From NCBI GenBank assembly GCA_025890175.1, contig JANPYM010000002.1:139798-203797 (forward strand): DNA of 64,000 nt, in the 5' to 3' direction. Below the pieces are notes generated by a model. That model had not been told where the DNA came from, made no database searches, and saw only the letters and a list, made by a program, of their open reading frames with translations. Source of the stretch: Ciborinia camelliae (Eukaryota > Ascomycota > Leotiomycetes > Helotiales > Sclerotiniaceae). This document shows positions 1 through 12,112 of this stretch, piece after piece. Positions within the stretch are counted from its first letter, which is position 1. Each line of letters starts with the position of its first letter. The position numbers were made by a program, and so were the translations under genes.

Positions 1-123
1 CTTGTGCGCCCCGCGTTTCCCTATAAATTGACTACAACCTAAATAGCTTGCGCCAACGCGAATTCATTGCTGATCGGAACCTGGAGAATAAGATTGTGGA
101 GGAGGGGCTTTTAGGTGATCAAA

Positions 124-2212
124 ATGGTGGATTTTGCACTAGATGATGACGATCGAGGTAAATGGGGCGCTTACTACATTGTTAATGAGTACTGACTTGC
201 GCTCCATCAGGTTCGAACGCGAGCTCCGACAATGAACAAGATGATATGATGGAAGATGGAGATGACCTCGATGCTGAAGTGGATGGGGATGGAGATGGGG
301 ATGGAGACGAAGACGCTGATGATGATGACAATGATGACGATAATGGCGAGGACGACCAAGACGACGGTGAGGGTGAAGACGATTCTCCTCCGCAGAACCG
401 AAGATCAAGCTTAATCAATACAAGTGAGAGCTCGACCGATACTTCAATTCCAGGGCAAATGAATGGTGCGGATCCTAACTCACATCCACATCCGACTTTA
501 ACAAGGACTTCAGCCTCGCCGCGACACAGTTCAGCTCCATTGATATCCCAGAGATTCAGATATGAAGTTAGGCCTGAAGCGCTAACTGCCTCTACGTATG
601 ATATCGTACCTACAATAGCTGCCCCGCAGAGTACATCGATCAATGCGATTACGGCAACACCTGACATGAGATACTGGTTCAGCGGGGGCTCAGATTGTTT
701 TATAAGGAAATATAATGGGGTTGACACAGTGAATGGTAAAACTTTACTAACTGTTGCTCAACGACATCCTTTTGTTGACAGTGTGATCAAAGCTGGAGTA
801 CTTATGAGTTATTGGGATAACGAAGAAGTAACCAGAGGCCCTGGTGGAGAGGAGCATCATTTGTCTCCCGTCTATTCGTTGGCAGTACAATCCGAAGCTC
901 TTTGGATGTTATCTGGACTTGAATCGGGAAGCATAAATTTACAGTCGGTACGACATGATGAAGGGAAAAGAATTGCTACTCTACAAAAACATACATCTGC
1001 AGTCTCGGTACTTACTCTCGCTCGCGACGAGAGATCAGTCTTATCAGGTAGTTGGGACAAGAAAGTTCTGGATTGGGACTTGAACACCGGATTAGTCAAA
1101 CGCGCATTTGATGGCAGCGGAGGTCAGATTTCAGCAATCGAAGTAAGGCCGGCCTCCACACTACCAGTTCCCGAGGAATCTGGAGAGCCAATGCCTCACC
1201 ATGGAACTTTCTCTAGTAATATTGGCGAAAAGATATTGTTGAATGGATCTTCTAGTGAGCTTCATGGGACTGGGTTGAATGGAGATGCAGAAGGCAATGA
1301 AGATGCTCCTGGTTCGCCCGCAGATTCTCTTTTTGGGGGTGGAGATTCATTATTCGGAGACACTGATGGGCTGGGAGCTCCATCGGGAGGTAATTTTGGT
1401 GATGACGAAGACGAGTTCTCGAAAGCCCTAGATATCAACATGGATGCACGTCAAGATTCTCAAGGCGATATATCCATGATGGATGCACCACCTCCATCGA
1501 TTGCGGAAGAACCCGCTCCTTCCTTGCAGATTTCATCTGAACAGCCACAAACCAAGTCAGACCTTCCTAATGGCCTGCCCCACGCAGATGAAATAGTTGA
1601 GGTAAAGGTAGAACCTGAAACTCAAGATGCAGCTGCGACATCTGACTCAACCTTTCTTGCTGCCTCTATTGATGGAACTATTCGTGTATGGGATAGACGT
1701 CAATCAAATCCAATTGCTCGAATCTTAACAAGGACAGGGGTTCCTCCATGGTGTATGACTGCTTGTTGGTCACCTGACGGGAACTATATTTACGCTGGTC
1801 GAAGGAACGGCACTGTTGAGGAGTTCAGTCTGCACAAAGGTCTTAAACAACCCGAAAGAACGTTCAAATTTCCAAATGGAAGTGGTGCAGTCAGTGCTAT
1901 GAGAGCCATGCCTAATGGAAGACATTTGATTTGGTAGGCTTAGCAACAGCACATATACCTTGGTCATTTTACTAATAATTCAACAGTGCATCACACGATA
2001 TCTTGCGTTTATATGATCTTAAACAACCACAAACCAAATCACACTCATCAGTACCTTTCCTTATAGTTCCTGGACCTCCACGAGCTGGCGTCATATCCGC
2101 ACTCCATATCGATCCGACTTGCAAATACATGATATCAGCTGCCGGAAATAGAGGTTGGGAAGGGAGTACTACTGAAGTTATGATTGGATACGAGATCAAC
2201 ATACCCTCTTGA
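124..2212 (+). CDS. SPT8: SAGA complex subunit Spt8 (WD40)
   Basis: Three exons, 124..157, 211..1933 and 1987..2212, give a 660-residue protein. Exon 1 encodes MVDFALDDDDRG, and the intron after it has clean GT-AG ends. The N-terminus is a long run of Asp, Glu and Gly encoded by a GATGGG-like purine repeat. WD40 blades follow (YWFSGGSDCFIRKYNG, VLSGSWDKKVLDWDL, FLAASIDGTIRVWDRR, YIYAGRRNGTVEEF). An acidic insert of roughly 180 residues, rich in Ser, Pro, Asp and Glu, separates the middle blades, as is usual for Spt8. Exon 3 restores the ASHDILRLYDL blade and the C-terminal SAAGNRGWEGSTTEVMIGYEI. In the nucleus Spt8 belongs to the SAGA co-activator and contacts TBP; this is family knowledge. 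Identification is firm. The first 34 coding bases rest on the splice prediction. Confidence 0.9.
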
Positions 2213-3174
2213 ACGTCTCGATCACGAATTCGAATCTCTTCCAAAAGATTGCGAGCATTTTCATACAACAAGTAATATATCTGGGTAAAAAAGAAGGCGA
2301 CTTGGGCATTTGAATGGACATGGTGTATTCATTCGGTGTAGACAACCCGATTCGTCCAATTTCTATTGTATATGTGCTACTTCAGTAAGCACACAGACAC
2401 TACTTCAGTGAAGGCATGATGGGCTACCAAGCAACATCAATGGAGCAGGTCTGGGATTTCATACATCTATATTTCTTTTTCAAAGGCGTTTATTGCATGC
2501 ATATGGGAATACCACGGGTTTGTGAACGGTACAGTACAGTGGCGTTGGCAAGAGATTAAATAATCATGTTTATAAATCTACGCTGAGAATATCATATCAT
2601 GAAGATAAAGACAAAGATTTAATACCTAAACAATCGAATCTATTTAGATCTTTTATGGCTTTTTCTGCTGTTGTTGTTATTGTTTCCGCTACAGCCGCCA
2701 AGACGGAATTAATTTAACTTTCCTGGGGAAATTCAAAGAACTTCCCAGTTGGAAGGTCTACGTATCTACTACCTTTAAATTTTTCGACATCTAATACTAT
2801 CTACCAGTACAGTATAGGAGGCGTGTGACTTGAGTTGATGTGCAAGGGGATCGGGTGGAAACCTATGCGATGCGAGGCGAGACTACATAGGCTGTTTTGG
2901 AACTAGTCGTGAAGACTGCGAAGCGCTCCTTGATATCATATTCGATCATGTCTTGCGGAGTAAAATCGGCAAGGTGGTTTGATGATGGCTCTCGATTCTT
3001 CAATATGGGCTTCAATTTCTCTCTGGGTGCTTTTTTTATAGATGAGATGAATAGGTATCTCTATTATCCATTGTCTACATTTAGAACTCCTTTCCAAACC
3101 ACCTCAAAACTCAATCTCAATCCACTCTCGATCACTCGCATAAAACCCTCCCCCCCCCCCCCCCACCCCCAAAT
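2213..3174. other. Intergenic region downstream of SPT8
   Basis: The SPT8 3' flank and the 3' flank of the convergent gene that ends at 3175. I see no convincing coding sequence; the open frame at 2897..3187 has no recognisable motif and runs into the neighbour's 3' end. A C-rich homopolymer lies near 3150-3172. Confidence 0.6.
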
Positions 3175-3948
3175 CTACAGCTCATGAGCCTTGCCCACCT
3201 CCTTCTTCCCAGGCCTCGCAACCATCGCCCCCAAAAGCGAAAGTACACTCGTAGATCTCAAAACCATCGTATACATCAACGTCATGCCCACGACGATAAT
3301 CTCCTCCTGAAACGCGCGATGGGCCGTCGCCACCGGGCCCCAAAACTCAATGCGTCCTACATTCCGCAACGACATGGTATTTGCCGAGAATTTCGCCACG
3401 GGCATTTGCTGCGGATCCAGACAGATAAAATCCCAATTTTTCCATCCGCTGCTGCTGGTCCACGTCATCGCGACTGCGGGATTTTCAATATAGGAATCGC
3501 ATGCCGCGAATGTGGGAGAGAGGTGAGTGTATTCGGTCTTGAAACGCTTCAGCGCTTGGATTTTGATGGCGCGCCCGCGCACCGTGCAGTCCGCATCGAT
3601 GGAGATCGGGTGCAGCGTGCCGGTGCCCAGGGGGGTAGCGTCGCTGGCGCTTTGGAATATTAGGTTCGGTTGGAAGGTTTTGTAGGATACGTTGTACAGG
3701 GGTTTGTGATCGGTGGAGTCGGCGGCTGATATGATGGATTTGAATTTTTTCCAGGAGAAGTCTACTGTGAGGGTTTGGTGGGGAGCTTCTAATGATGTGT
3801 CGGCATCGACGGTTTGTAGTGGTATCTCCTGGTTTGTGTTGGTGGTGGTCGTCATGGTCGCTGGGATAGAGTTTATGTTGTTTGGATGTGGAGATGAGAT
3901 TTTAGAATACTGATTGGGGGAGGAGTTCATCTTGTTCATATTGTTCAT
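3175..3948 (-). CDS. Conserved ascomycete protein, possible tubby C-terminal-like fold
   Basis: An uninterrupted 257-residue frame on the minus strand. The first 40 or so residues are low-complexity (Asn, Ser, Thr). The remainder reads like a compact beta-rich domain: TLTVDFSWKKFKSIISAAD, YNVSYKTFQPNLIFQSA, a conserved-looking VRGRAIKIQALKRFKTEY, then WTSSSGWKNWDFICLD and VGRIEFWGPV. It ends in a hydrophobic helix (EEIIVVGMTLMYTMVLRST). A sheet wrapped around a C-terminal hydrophobic helix is the plan of the tubby/LURP-one/scramblase group, so such a fold is possible, but this is inference. No catalytic residues are visible. The start could instead be the Met at residue 32, since the upstream stretch is mostly Asn and Met. 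I do not know the function. Confidence 0.65.
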   Translation of the reverse strand: MNNMNKMNSSPNQYSKISSPHPNNINSIPATMTTTTNTNQEIPLQTVDADTSLEAPHQTLTVDFSWKKFKSIISAADSTDHKPLYNVSYKTFQPNLIFQSASDATPLGTGTLHPISIDADCTVRGRAIKIQALKRFKTEYTHLSPTFAACDSYIENPAVAMTWTSSSGWKNWDFICLDPQQMPVAKFSANTMSLRNVGRIEFWGPVATAHRAFQEEIIVVGMTLMYTMVLRSTSVLSLLGAMVARPGKKEVGKAHEL

Positions 3949-4476
3949 TGGATATCTTGATGATTTCTTAATGATTTACTTTTCGTGCATTAATTGTAGA
4001 TCTTGAACTCATATATATCATACATCAATCATCACGTCATGCGTGAGACATAAAGGCCATGTTCATTCCGCTTTTCCAATGATCTGACTTCCAATACAGA
4101 CTAATCCTTTTTAGGTTCGACGTAGCGCTTCGTATCACGCATTTCTAGTATCTATTCTGGATTATCCAACTCAGCTTACATCGACATCTCAGCCCGGCGA
4201 TCCTTTCAAATGATCTGCGTCTTCCAAGGTTGGGATTATGTCATATCACTTCCGAATCAGGCGTTACGTGCCGCTACATATTCTTGGCGAGTTTACAGTA
4301 AGCCCCCACGAATTCCCAGCCCTACCCACGCTAAGCCCCCTCGCTTGGCATCTGACTGACATGCAACTTCGCTGCCAAATGCAACTCCCATTCTATCTCA
4401 TTTATATATCACACGTCGCGACACTGGTTAATCACCATATTTCCCATTGCAGGTATATGTAGCGCCTTTATATGCA
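3949..4476. promoter_or_regulatory. Divergent promoter region between two genes
   Basis: 528 bases between the starts of the minus-strand conserved gene and the plus-strand Zn2Cys6 regulator. It is mixed-composition non-coding sequence and must hold both promoters. I cannot pick out a specific operator. Confidence 0.5.
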
Positions 4477-5980
4477 ATGCCCGGAGTACCATCTGGACGT
4501 GGATGCGAAGCGTGTCGCAAACAGAAAAAGAAGGTTGGATTGATTGCCCCTTGAACTTGCTACACGAACTAACATTATATCGACATGTTCTAATGATAAA
4601 GTAGTGTGATCAAAGCCAACCATCATGTTCAAGATGTATTCGACTCGGAATTCCCTGCAGAGGCAGTGGAAAGCAGCGATACAAATTCATCGAAGAACAC
4701 TCCACCAGCACGGCCATAACCAATAGACCCACGGCGAAGCGAAACGCGCATCAAATCCACACGATCCCGACCCAGGAAATCGCAAGAATCCCGAGTAACA
4801 CCACGACGGCTGTCACGGGCGCGTTTATCTCGGTTCTTGAAGTCAAGGATATCCGCTACGATCTTGCGGTGTATGGGGAGTTTCTGAGCGGGATCCCGAG
4901 TCGGCTGGGCACAAGCGCGGCGCTTGATGCTTCGGTTCATGCGATTGCTACTTCCTATGCGTCGATTTATTCGCGGAAGAAGCCAGTGGATGCACTGGTG
5001 AGTTATGGGAACGGGTTGAAAGCTCTCAGGGTTTCATTAAATGATCCCGTGGAGGCTAGATCGGCAAATACTCTATGTGCTTTTTATTTGATGATGATTT
5101 GTCAGGTGAGTGAGTGTGATTCTAAAGTACAAAAATAGCACAGCTGATATTCGATTAGTCATGGATGGCACAGAGTGAAGATAATACTGATCACGGGGAG
5201 GTATTAATATATTTATTAAATGCCGCCGCAGCCCAAAACTGGAAGGGCAGTTTCGAAACAGAACTTCTAGTTACGCTATGCGTTCCTCTGGTAAGAATGC
5301 ATAGCCACATACCAAAACCCGCCCGAACAAAATCAACTCATGAAATATTCTAGATAATGGAAAGCATCAGAAATCCCAAGCTCCAGTGGACGCCGAGACT
5401 CGAAAAACTCACCGAAGCTCGGGACAACGCTATCGGGATCGCAAGTCTCAAACTAAGAGTTTTGGCCCAAATCCCCGAGTTTCTGCGATATCCGAAAATC
5501 CACCTCCCCGCCATCCAATCAACCTACCATCAAATGAAAAGCGATCTTACCACCCTACGACATACCCTCGACCAACTTGGCCAATCCTCTCGTACCCAAA
5601 CCCAACATTCTCGCTTCCAAGCCGTATATAGTATGATCCTTGCATTCGCCAACATCCTCAATAGTATGCTCCGAGCCTTTTCCCCGGATGAGATTTCTCT
5701 GCTTGTAGAATCCGTGACATGGGTCGAGAAAAGTATTTCCCTGGCGGAGGATGCGTTGAAATATAGACCCCTGGGCTCGAGCTCCATGCCGATGGTTTTG
5801 ACGGCCGCGTGGGTGGCTACGAAGGTGGTGGCGAGGAGAACTAGGATCGAGAATCTTTTGCGGGAATATCAATCGGATTTTTCAATTATGAATTGGGTGG
5901 AAGTTGCTGCATGGCTGGAAGCTAAAGTTAGTAATGTGCACTTTGCTTTTCAAGAGTTTGGTGGTACGATGCGATGCTAA
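4477..5980 (+). CDS. Zn2Cys6 fungal transcription factor
   Basis: Four exons, 4477..4533, 4605..5105, 5159..5290 and 5354..5980, encode 438 residues. The zinc cluster spans exons 1 and 2 and has the exact spacing C-x2-C-x6-C-x6-C-x2-C-x6-C: GCEACRKQKKK, then CDQSQPSCSRCIRLGIPC after the first intron. The start at 4477 puts the cluster about 10 residues from the N-terminus, as is usual in the family. The rest (VYGEFLSGIPSRLGTSAALD, ALRVSLNDPVEARSANTL, LIYLLNAAAAQNWKGSF, FLRYPKIHLPAIQSTYHQMK) resembles the helical Fungal_trans_2-type regulatory region. It should bind DNA in the nucleus; its targets cannot be told from sequence. No metabolic gene sits directly beside it, so I do not link it to the PKS 14 kb away. 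Confidence 0.85.
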
Positions 5981-6920
5981 GATTGTTCGGTTAGATTTTG
6001 GGCATATTAAACATTTCGGTGTAAGTTTTTATGATAGATTTGGTACTGGAAGACTTCGGTAGGGTGGCAAGGAGGTTTTACAGGGAGAGCGAAGTGAAAA
6101 ATGAGAGGGATTTGATACCGAGTTTTTGTTGTCATTATTATTAGATGGTGTTTGAATGGAGATGTTATTCAACTCTATTCCCATAGAGGATTGCCTTGTT
6201 TATTCTTCCATGTTTGAATTGAGGGGAAGGATAATAATGGGGTTTCCAATCTTTCTTGCTGAAATGTAGTGTAGGTATAATTTGTAAATGTTTCGTACCC
6301 CCCACATGAGAAATAGGAGAAGCAAAAACGTCGCTATCCACCCCCAAAACATTTCTTGTCATGTAGATAGGGGAGGGAGATAAAACTCATAAATTTGGGG
6401 ATTCAATCGATTTGATTTGAGAATCGAGGTCACTACGCATTCTTCTTGGTCTCTTATCAAAGAGTCTTTTCATCCCACCACCCACTATGTGCTGTGATCT
6501 TGCCATAGATTTAAATTTAACCATTTCTATTTATTTCTGTACGCGTTTAGCAAATGTTGGATATTGAATGAAAAGAATAGATCGTGTGTATGTATGTATA
6601 CCTTTGGCATTGATTGTAGATTGATTGTAGATTGATTGCAAAAGGTGAAGACCTTGACAGAATTGGTTTCAACTTGGGGTTAAGTTGAAAGCGAAAGTAT
6701 TTAATCTTGTATGTGTAGTATTCGTTGATTCTTATAAAACGTACTCTGAGGTTGATTCCTCAAATAAGAGTGCCGAGGCGCTAGCGCATCGCTAGTATTT
6801 CGCACGACTCCTTATTTACGGTTACATGATTTTACCAGGAAGAATATTTCTTGAAAGTGATATGACCCAAGGGTAAAAGATGCTAAGCTTCGTTTGAAAA
6901 TGGTGAATTTTCAAATAAAA
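5981..6920. other. Intergenic region, no gene seen
   Basis: Downstream flank of the Zn2Cys6 gene. It includes a short tandem repeat near 6608-6640 (attgattgtag, about three copies). Open frames here are short and show no family features. Confidence 0.5.
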
Positions 6921-7850
6921 TCAAGCCAAAATGTGAATACAAAGAGGAAAAACTTTCTTTAAAGATTCATGGGTTATTGTAACCATATCATCTGAATGTT
7001 TCCATATTTCCATCAAAACACTGTCCAATTTTTCTCTTGCCACTCTACTCCAACATCTTACGAAACCTTCGTCTCGCGTTTGCAATAGCTTCTTAGGTAG
7101 TTCCATCGAATTCTACCAGCTCGCCATTATCCAGTATCAAGATTCTATCGAAATCGGCAATACTACAGTACTAGACCACTTCTATTTGTTCGACAGGGGT
7201 TTTGCACCAAAAGTCAATCACTTTAATAATTTATATAATTTCTAATATCAATAGAATTATTTTTATTATTTATAATATAGATTATTTCGAAAGAAAATTC
7301 GATTAAAAAATATATAATTTATTTTTAGAAATTTTCTAATTTATATAATTAAGATACAAAATTATTTAATAGTTTTTGAATCAATTTTTGTAGAGAAAAT
7401 CAATAAAAAATTTAATTTTAATTTTAAAGATTAAATATTTTACGAATATAATTTTTTAGCTTTTCAAAATTTAATTATATAATTTTTTTGTAAAAATCTT
7501 TAATATATTAATAGGAATTAATGATTAAACTTTTAATTGTATTAAAATATTAAAATAAAATGTATATATTTTGATTGATTTGGGTGTAAATTTAAGGTTC
7601 AACTAATATAAGTGGAGGGGTACTGTACTCAGTGCTTGCGCGATGACCATCAGAGTACCATCGTCGAAACGCTCACGAATACTGCTTTTGATTCAAGCAT
7701 CGCTGGCCATATCCACCGAGCTCGTTATTTCGTCAAGAACCATGATCTTGGATCGAGATACAATTAATTGCACGCGCTTAGCAGATCAGTTATCTTTCTC
7801 CTTCCGTGACGCAATTTACCTACACTTACTCAAAGCCTGGGGATAGGTAG
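6921..7850 (-). pseudogene. ABC-C (MRP-type) transporter C-terminal relic, split by an insertion
   Basis: Read on the minus strand, this is the end of a second nucleotide-binding domain. At about 7755-7620 it shows IVSRSKIMVLDEITSSVD (Walker B and D-loop), then IKSSIRERFDDGTLMVIAQALSTV (H-loop region). On the far side of an AT-rich insertion (7171..7620) come SIADFDRILILDNGELVEFD (near 7160-7100) and PKKLLQTRD with REKLD. Damage includes a stop after SSVDMASDA, where the family usually has Leu or Ile followed by I, a frameshift after ELVEFDGTT, and loss of the switch His (HRLSTI has become QALSTV). No membrane-spanning part is present, so the rest of a protein of about 1,400 residues is missing. 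Identification as an ABC-C NBD2 is from family motifs. Confidence 0.8.
7171..7620. mobile_element. 450-bp TA-flanked AT-rich insertion with imperfect terminal inverted repeats
   Basis: The element sits inside the ABC relic. Its left end reads CTAGACCACTTCTATTTGTT. The reverse complement of its right end reads CCCCTCCACTTATATTAGTT. The two share CCACTT.TATT.GTT in register. Both ends abut TA (7169-7170 and 7621-7622), the target duplication of Tc1/mariner-pogo elements. The interior is extremely AT-rich with no usable frame, consistent with a RIP-mutated short element. Class is inferred from the ends only. Confidence 0.6.
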
Positions 7851-10786
7851 CGGAGCCGCTTGAGTAGGTAGCATTTCTGCCAGCACAAAGATCAAAGCAA
7901 TGCCAAAGTCTTTGGCAATCGATCGGAAAACTTTTCCAAGGCCACGGGGTCGACATCTCAATTGTTGTCACTAAAACATTGAGATTTCGAAAGATGGTTA
8001 TGTTTGTAGCTAGGCGTTGCGCACGCAGGCTAATAAATGAAAACGATTCTGGGGCTTCATAACCAGGACGTGAAAAAGTTTAGTCTGTAACCGTGAGAGA
8101 CGGAATGTTCTCTGGATTGCTGCCAGTGATTGTGGCCATGGTTCTTTGCTACAATGAGATCTGTATTCTATAGAAGCCGGGCGCAAATGCAAAAGGGGAA
8201 ACGGAAACTGTCACGGACAAACAATTTGTTTGAAACAAATTAATCAATCATCCGAACAAATCAAACTTCTGACTGCTGGCTCATGGTAAACATGCAAGGT
8301 ACGCAAAGCACGCAAATCATGCAAGCCTCATCCCAACAAACGGGATACTCTGCTCTATAATTTTGATCCGGCATCTTGCCTGGCAGCGCCAAAAAGGCAA
8401 AATTGGCCATGTTTTGACATTCTCCTCATTCTCCTCGACCGTAATTTGAATTTTTGGAAACCTGGTAGATAATGGTCGGAATGAGCCCTTTTTAGAAAAT
8501 CCCAAAATATAAATCTTTTTTTGTTGGAAAATCCAAAAAGAATTAAGAGTAGAGATGCAACTATGTTTGAAGATTTAGCCATTTTTCGTTTTGGAAAATT
8601 TATAAGAGACAACTTTTAAGAAGAGAAAAAGAAAGAAAAGGGGAGACGTGGGACGAACTTAGGATGGAGACCCAAACCGAGGGCTACAGCTTAATCAGAT
8701 GTATATTTAGTTATATTGTGTTTGAAAACGTGAGCATTGGCCCTGACGAGCGTGGAAGACCGTTCTTTCTTTGACGTTCCAGCCCTCTAATGTTCTATCC
8801 AGACCTAGTACTCTTATGGATTTCGATTTCGATTTTGATTTCGATGCATTCCTTCTGCATTATGAAATAGTCAACGGGGTGGCAAAAAATCCCTAACGCT
8901 GTTCATTTAAGATGCTAGATGATGTTCCTGCTGGTAAATATGTGTTGATATAAAGTAGTTCTACATACACTAGCTCGATACACAATAATATAATCGTTAA
9001 AAATATGTACGGACTTCGTTCCCGCAATCTACAAATAACGATGTAATAAATTACAATGAAATAATTGCCTTCTTGAACCCCAGGAAAAGGTATCCCTAAT
9101 CACCCCATAGCCATTACATACTTCAACATCCTCAGCACCAAACTTCGGTCACTGTGGTGTTCTGAACAGCTAATGTTTAAGTTGAGGATCTACCATCTCC
9201 ATACTCCACAACCCCACGGTCTCGCACTTGATAAAGACCTTCCCGGTCTTGACTGTTGTGGATAGGATTGGCAGATCCTTCATCAACTTTGACTGTCTGG
9301 AGAATGACTGCAGACTTGTACAGCCAGATCTGAAACAACTGCTGTTGGGGAAAGATCCCCGGGAGACTTTCTAGCACGCAGTTCATCACTAATATGATAC
9401 TCGACGCCATGAACTCACGGGTATATCTAGTATATAAGCAATAACCGAGGATGCATATATACATAAGTATGAATGATGGAGTGATGTGACGAGGAATATT
9501 GAAAGAAGAACAATCCGAACCAAACTCTTGATTCTGACACGGGCCATCTTGAAAGTCCTGGAGTATTATAGAACACCGGGCTAATGAATATAATATCACA
9601 GAAGCAGACAATTCCTTCGGCAACGGGTCAAGGAGAGGTCCGTGGAGGAGATTTGGACCTGGAGGATTGATTGAGAAATTATCAATAACATGACACATTA
9701 TAAGAAAAAAGAACTTTCTTTTTTTAAATTATAATTTGCAAAATAATAAAAGGATCTCTTTATATGAATAATACTCAAATATTTGCAGGGGAAATCACTT
9801 TCTGGTCCTTCCATTTCCATTATTAGCGTGATGTTCTGACTTGAGACTCTGTTTAAAGCTGATGGATGGATGAATGGCTGGCGTGACGTGTTTCAACGGC
9901 GAGCGTGACAACCCCAATAAGTATTCGACAATAAATAAATTGCAACCCCAGTTAATTGAACGATCGAAAGATTTGCGCTCCTATGATTCATAGCAGTCGT
10001 AATATTTCCATGTGTTCAATTCATATAAAAGCATCCGCATATTCTTTTTTTTTTTAGGTCTCACTACGACCACGTCACGTAACGGTGACGTTCTAAATAC
10101 GAGGAATAAATTGAATTGAATGAATGCCCTTTGTTTTATAGAAGTTCATTACTTGGCCATCGCACGAATTAATTCCCAACTCGAACTTCGACTGTTTAAA
10201 TTTGAAGACATGAAGACGGAGAATTTTCGAGTTTTAAAAGGGAGAAAAATATTGTGAAGTAGGAGTACAGTATAGAAAATGGTGATTTCGGAGAGGGAGG
10301 GGTTTGGTAGTTATGCTTGGGCCAATTAGGTAATCTTACATAATATAATGTACACGGTCCAACATGGAATTTGTTGATGTCACTCCGAATCCACTCACTC
10401 ACAACATTACATGCATTTGATATCCATATCAAATGCAATCACTCTATTTTTCATCTGCGTTTTCTCTTTTTGAGGATACAAATGGTTTGTTGAGTATCTA
10501 GGTAGGTTATGATTTTAACTTTGACCACAGGAAACGCAAGGGAAGATTTTCCCCATGTTTTTATGAATGTGGGGAGGGACAAAATATGTGGCCTGGTGAC
10601 ATAGGTAGGTAGGTAGGTTAAGGTTAAGGTTGAGTAAACCAAGACAATGCGGAGATCACACTGTATGGTCAACAGGCTCTCTTGCCTCTCCTTGGAATCT
10701 GAACATCAAAGCACTCACTGGTTTAGTTATCATATCTATGATCATGATTTAACAGCAGAAGTCTACAACTTACAACGAACCCAACC
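7851..10786. other. Gene-poor intergenic region
   Basis: About 2.9 kb with no gene I can support. A hexanucleotide-like run (TTTCGA/TTTTGA) lies at about 8820-8845. A 173-residue minus-strand frame at 9177..9698 lacks recognisable motifs. A GGTAGGTAGGTA run and GGTTAAGGTTAAGG lie at about 10605-10630. Confidence 0.5.
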
Positions 10787-12112
10787 ATGGCAAACTCTTC
10801 AGAAATGAAGGCATTAAGTTTATATTTCTTGACCTTCAATTGCGGTCTTACTCTAATCGATACTGATGCGTTTGCTTCTCAACTCTTCAATGGCCTCGCA
10901 TCCCCTCAGTTACCAGACCTTCTCGTTCTCTCCTTGCAAGAAATTGCGCCGATGCCATACTCTCTTATAGGCGGCTCTTATCTGGTACCATATTTCAATA
11001 GATTTCACGATGCGGTCGAAAAAGCTTCAAAGAAGGTATCAAATGACGGATCGACATATACTTCGATAGCAGCACGAAATGTTGGTTTGACGGGAATTAT
11101 GATATTTGCAAAAGATCCGACACTCATACAAGATTTAGAGGCTGGTGAGATTGGAGTAGGGGCTTGGTCGATGGGAAATAAAGGGGCGATTGGAATACGA
11201 TTCACATATGGAAATGGCAACACCTCAACCGAATTAACATTCGTTGCGGCACATCTTGCTGCTATGGAAGAAGAACTGCAAAGGCGAAATGAAGATTGGA
11301 AGAACATTGTCCGCGGATTGGTATTTTATTCAACGACCTCGAACCACGGCTCAAATTTACCCCAACGTGACGAAGATAGGCCATTATTGTCCATATCACC
11401 ACAAGATGCGTCAATCTATAAATCTACATCCCATCTCTTTTTTGGCGGCGACCTAAACTATCGAACCTCCATTATTTCACCAGCGCCAAATGATCATATC
11501 GACTCATTCCCACAACCGGACGATTCCACGTCCTCCCCTAAACATTACTCGAGATTATTCGAAAATGATCAACTCAACCAAGAACGATTAGCTGGTCGAA
11601 CTTGTCATGGACTTATCGAAGCCCCCGTCTCCTTCCCACCTACATACAAATATAAATCTGAAGGGCCATTCATGACATCTGATGATGAGTTGAACAAATG
11701 GCCATGGGCAAAGCATAGGTGGCCCAGTTGGTGCGATAGAATTTTATACCTGGATATGCCATCTTGGATACAACAGGGAAATCCACCAGTCAAAATCATC
11801 ACGAATAAATATTCTGCACTACCTCTCCTTCCAACATCGGATCATAGAGCTGTAGCTTTGGATGTAACGATTCCTCTGTTGCCTATTCCAGAACCTGCAG
11901 AAGGAGAAGGGGGAGGTGATCCAAGGGTAAAAATGCCATTTGATATCGATATTGATTGGAAGAAGAAGAGAGAAAGAGCTAGGATGATGGAATTAGTGGT
12001 GGGATTCACATTATACTTTGTGAGTACGAAGGAGGGGGCTGTTCTATTCAGCGCAATGATTGTTGGTGGTGTGGGGGCAATATATGTTTTTAAGGCGGTT
12101 TTTAGTGCTTGA
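10787..12112 (+). CDS. Inositol polyphosphate 5-phosphatase, tail-anchored (Inp54-like)
   Basis: A single exon of 441 residues. It removes the 5-phosphate from phosphoinositides, PI(4,5)P2 being the usual substrate of the Inp54 group. The IPPc catalytic core is complete: LYFLTFNCGL near the N-terminus, LVLSLQEIAP (Mg-binding Glu), WSMGNKGAIGIRF, FFGGDLNYRTS near residue 220, FPPTYKY, PSWCDRILYLD near 315 and SDHRAVALDV near 351. The last 36 residues hold a hydrophobic stretch (AVLFSAMIVGGVGAIYVF) ending at the C-terminus, a tail anchor as in yeast Inp54 at the ER. There is no SAC domain and no C-terminal Pro-rich tail, which separates it from synaptojanin-type enzymes. The MANSSEMKAL start is the first in-frame ATG. 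Confidence 0.88.
   Translation: MANSSEMKALSLYFLTFNCGLTLIDTDAFASQLFNGLASPQLPDLLVLSLQEIAPMPYSLIGGSYLVPYFNRFHDAVEKASKKVSNDGSTYTSIAARNVGLTGIMIFAKDPTLIQDLEAGEIGVGAWSMGNKGAIGIRFTYGNGNTSTELTFVAAHLAAMEEELQRRNEDWKNIVRGLVFYSTTSNHGSNLPQRDEDRPLLSISPQDASIYKSTSHLFFGGDLNYRTSIISPAPNDHIDSFPQPDDSTSSPKHYSRLFENDQLNQERLAGRTCHGLIEAPVSFPPTYKYKSEGPFMTSDDELNKWPWAKHRWPSWCDRILYLDMPSWIQQGNPPVKIITNKYSALPLLPTSDHRAVALDVTIPLLPIPEPAEGEGGGDPRVKMPFDIDIDWKKKRERARMMELVVGFTLYFVSTKEGAVLFSAMIVGGVGAIYVFKAVFSA

Noticed and set aside
182..727. 181-residue minus-strand frame
   Set aside because: It is the antisense shadow of SPT8's acidic repeat; Ser/Pro low complexity only.
2897..3187. 96-residue plus-strand frame
   Set aside because: No motif, passes through a poly-C tract, and overlaps the 3' end of the conserved minus-strand gene.
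6165..6362. Short minus-strand frame, with similar ones at 8010..8192 and 8355..8612
   Set aside because: Short, without motifs and not conserved-looking; noise in gene-poor DNA.
9177..9698. 173-residue minus-strand frame
   Set aside because: Long enough to notice, but no domain, no conserved motif and odd composition; probably chance in gene-poor DNA.
10605..10635. GGTTAAGGTTAAGG as interstitial telomere sequence
   Set aside because: Only two or three imperfect units and not TTAGGG; treated as simple sequence.
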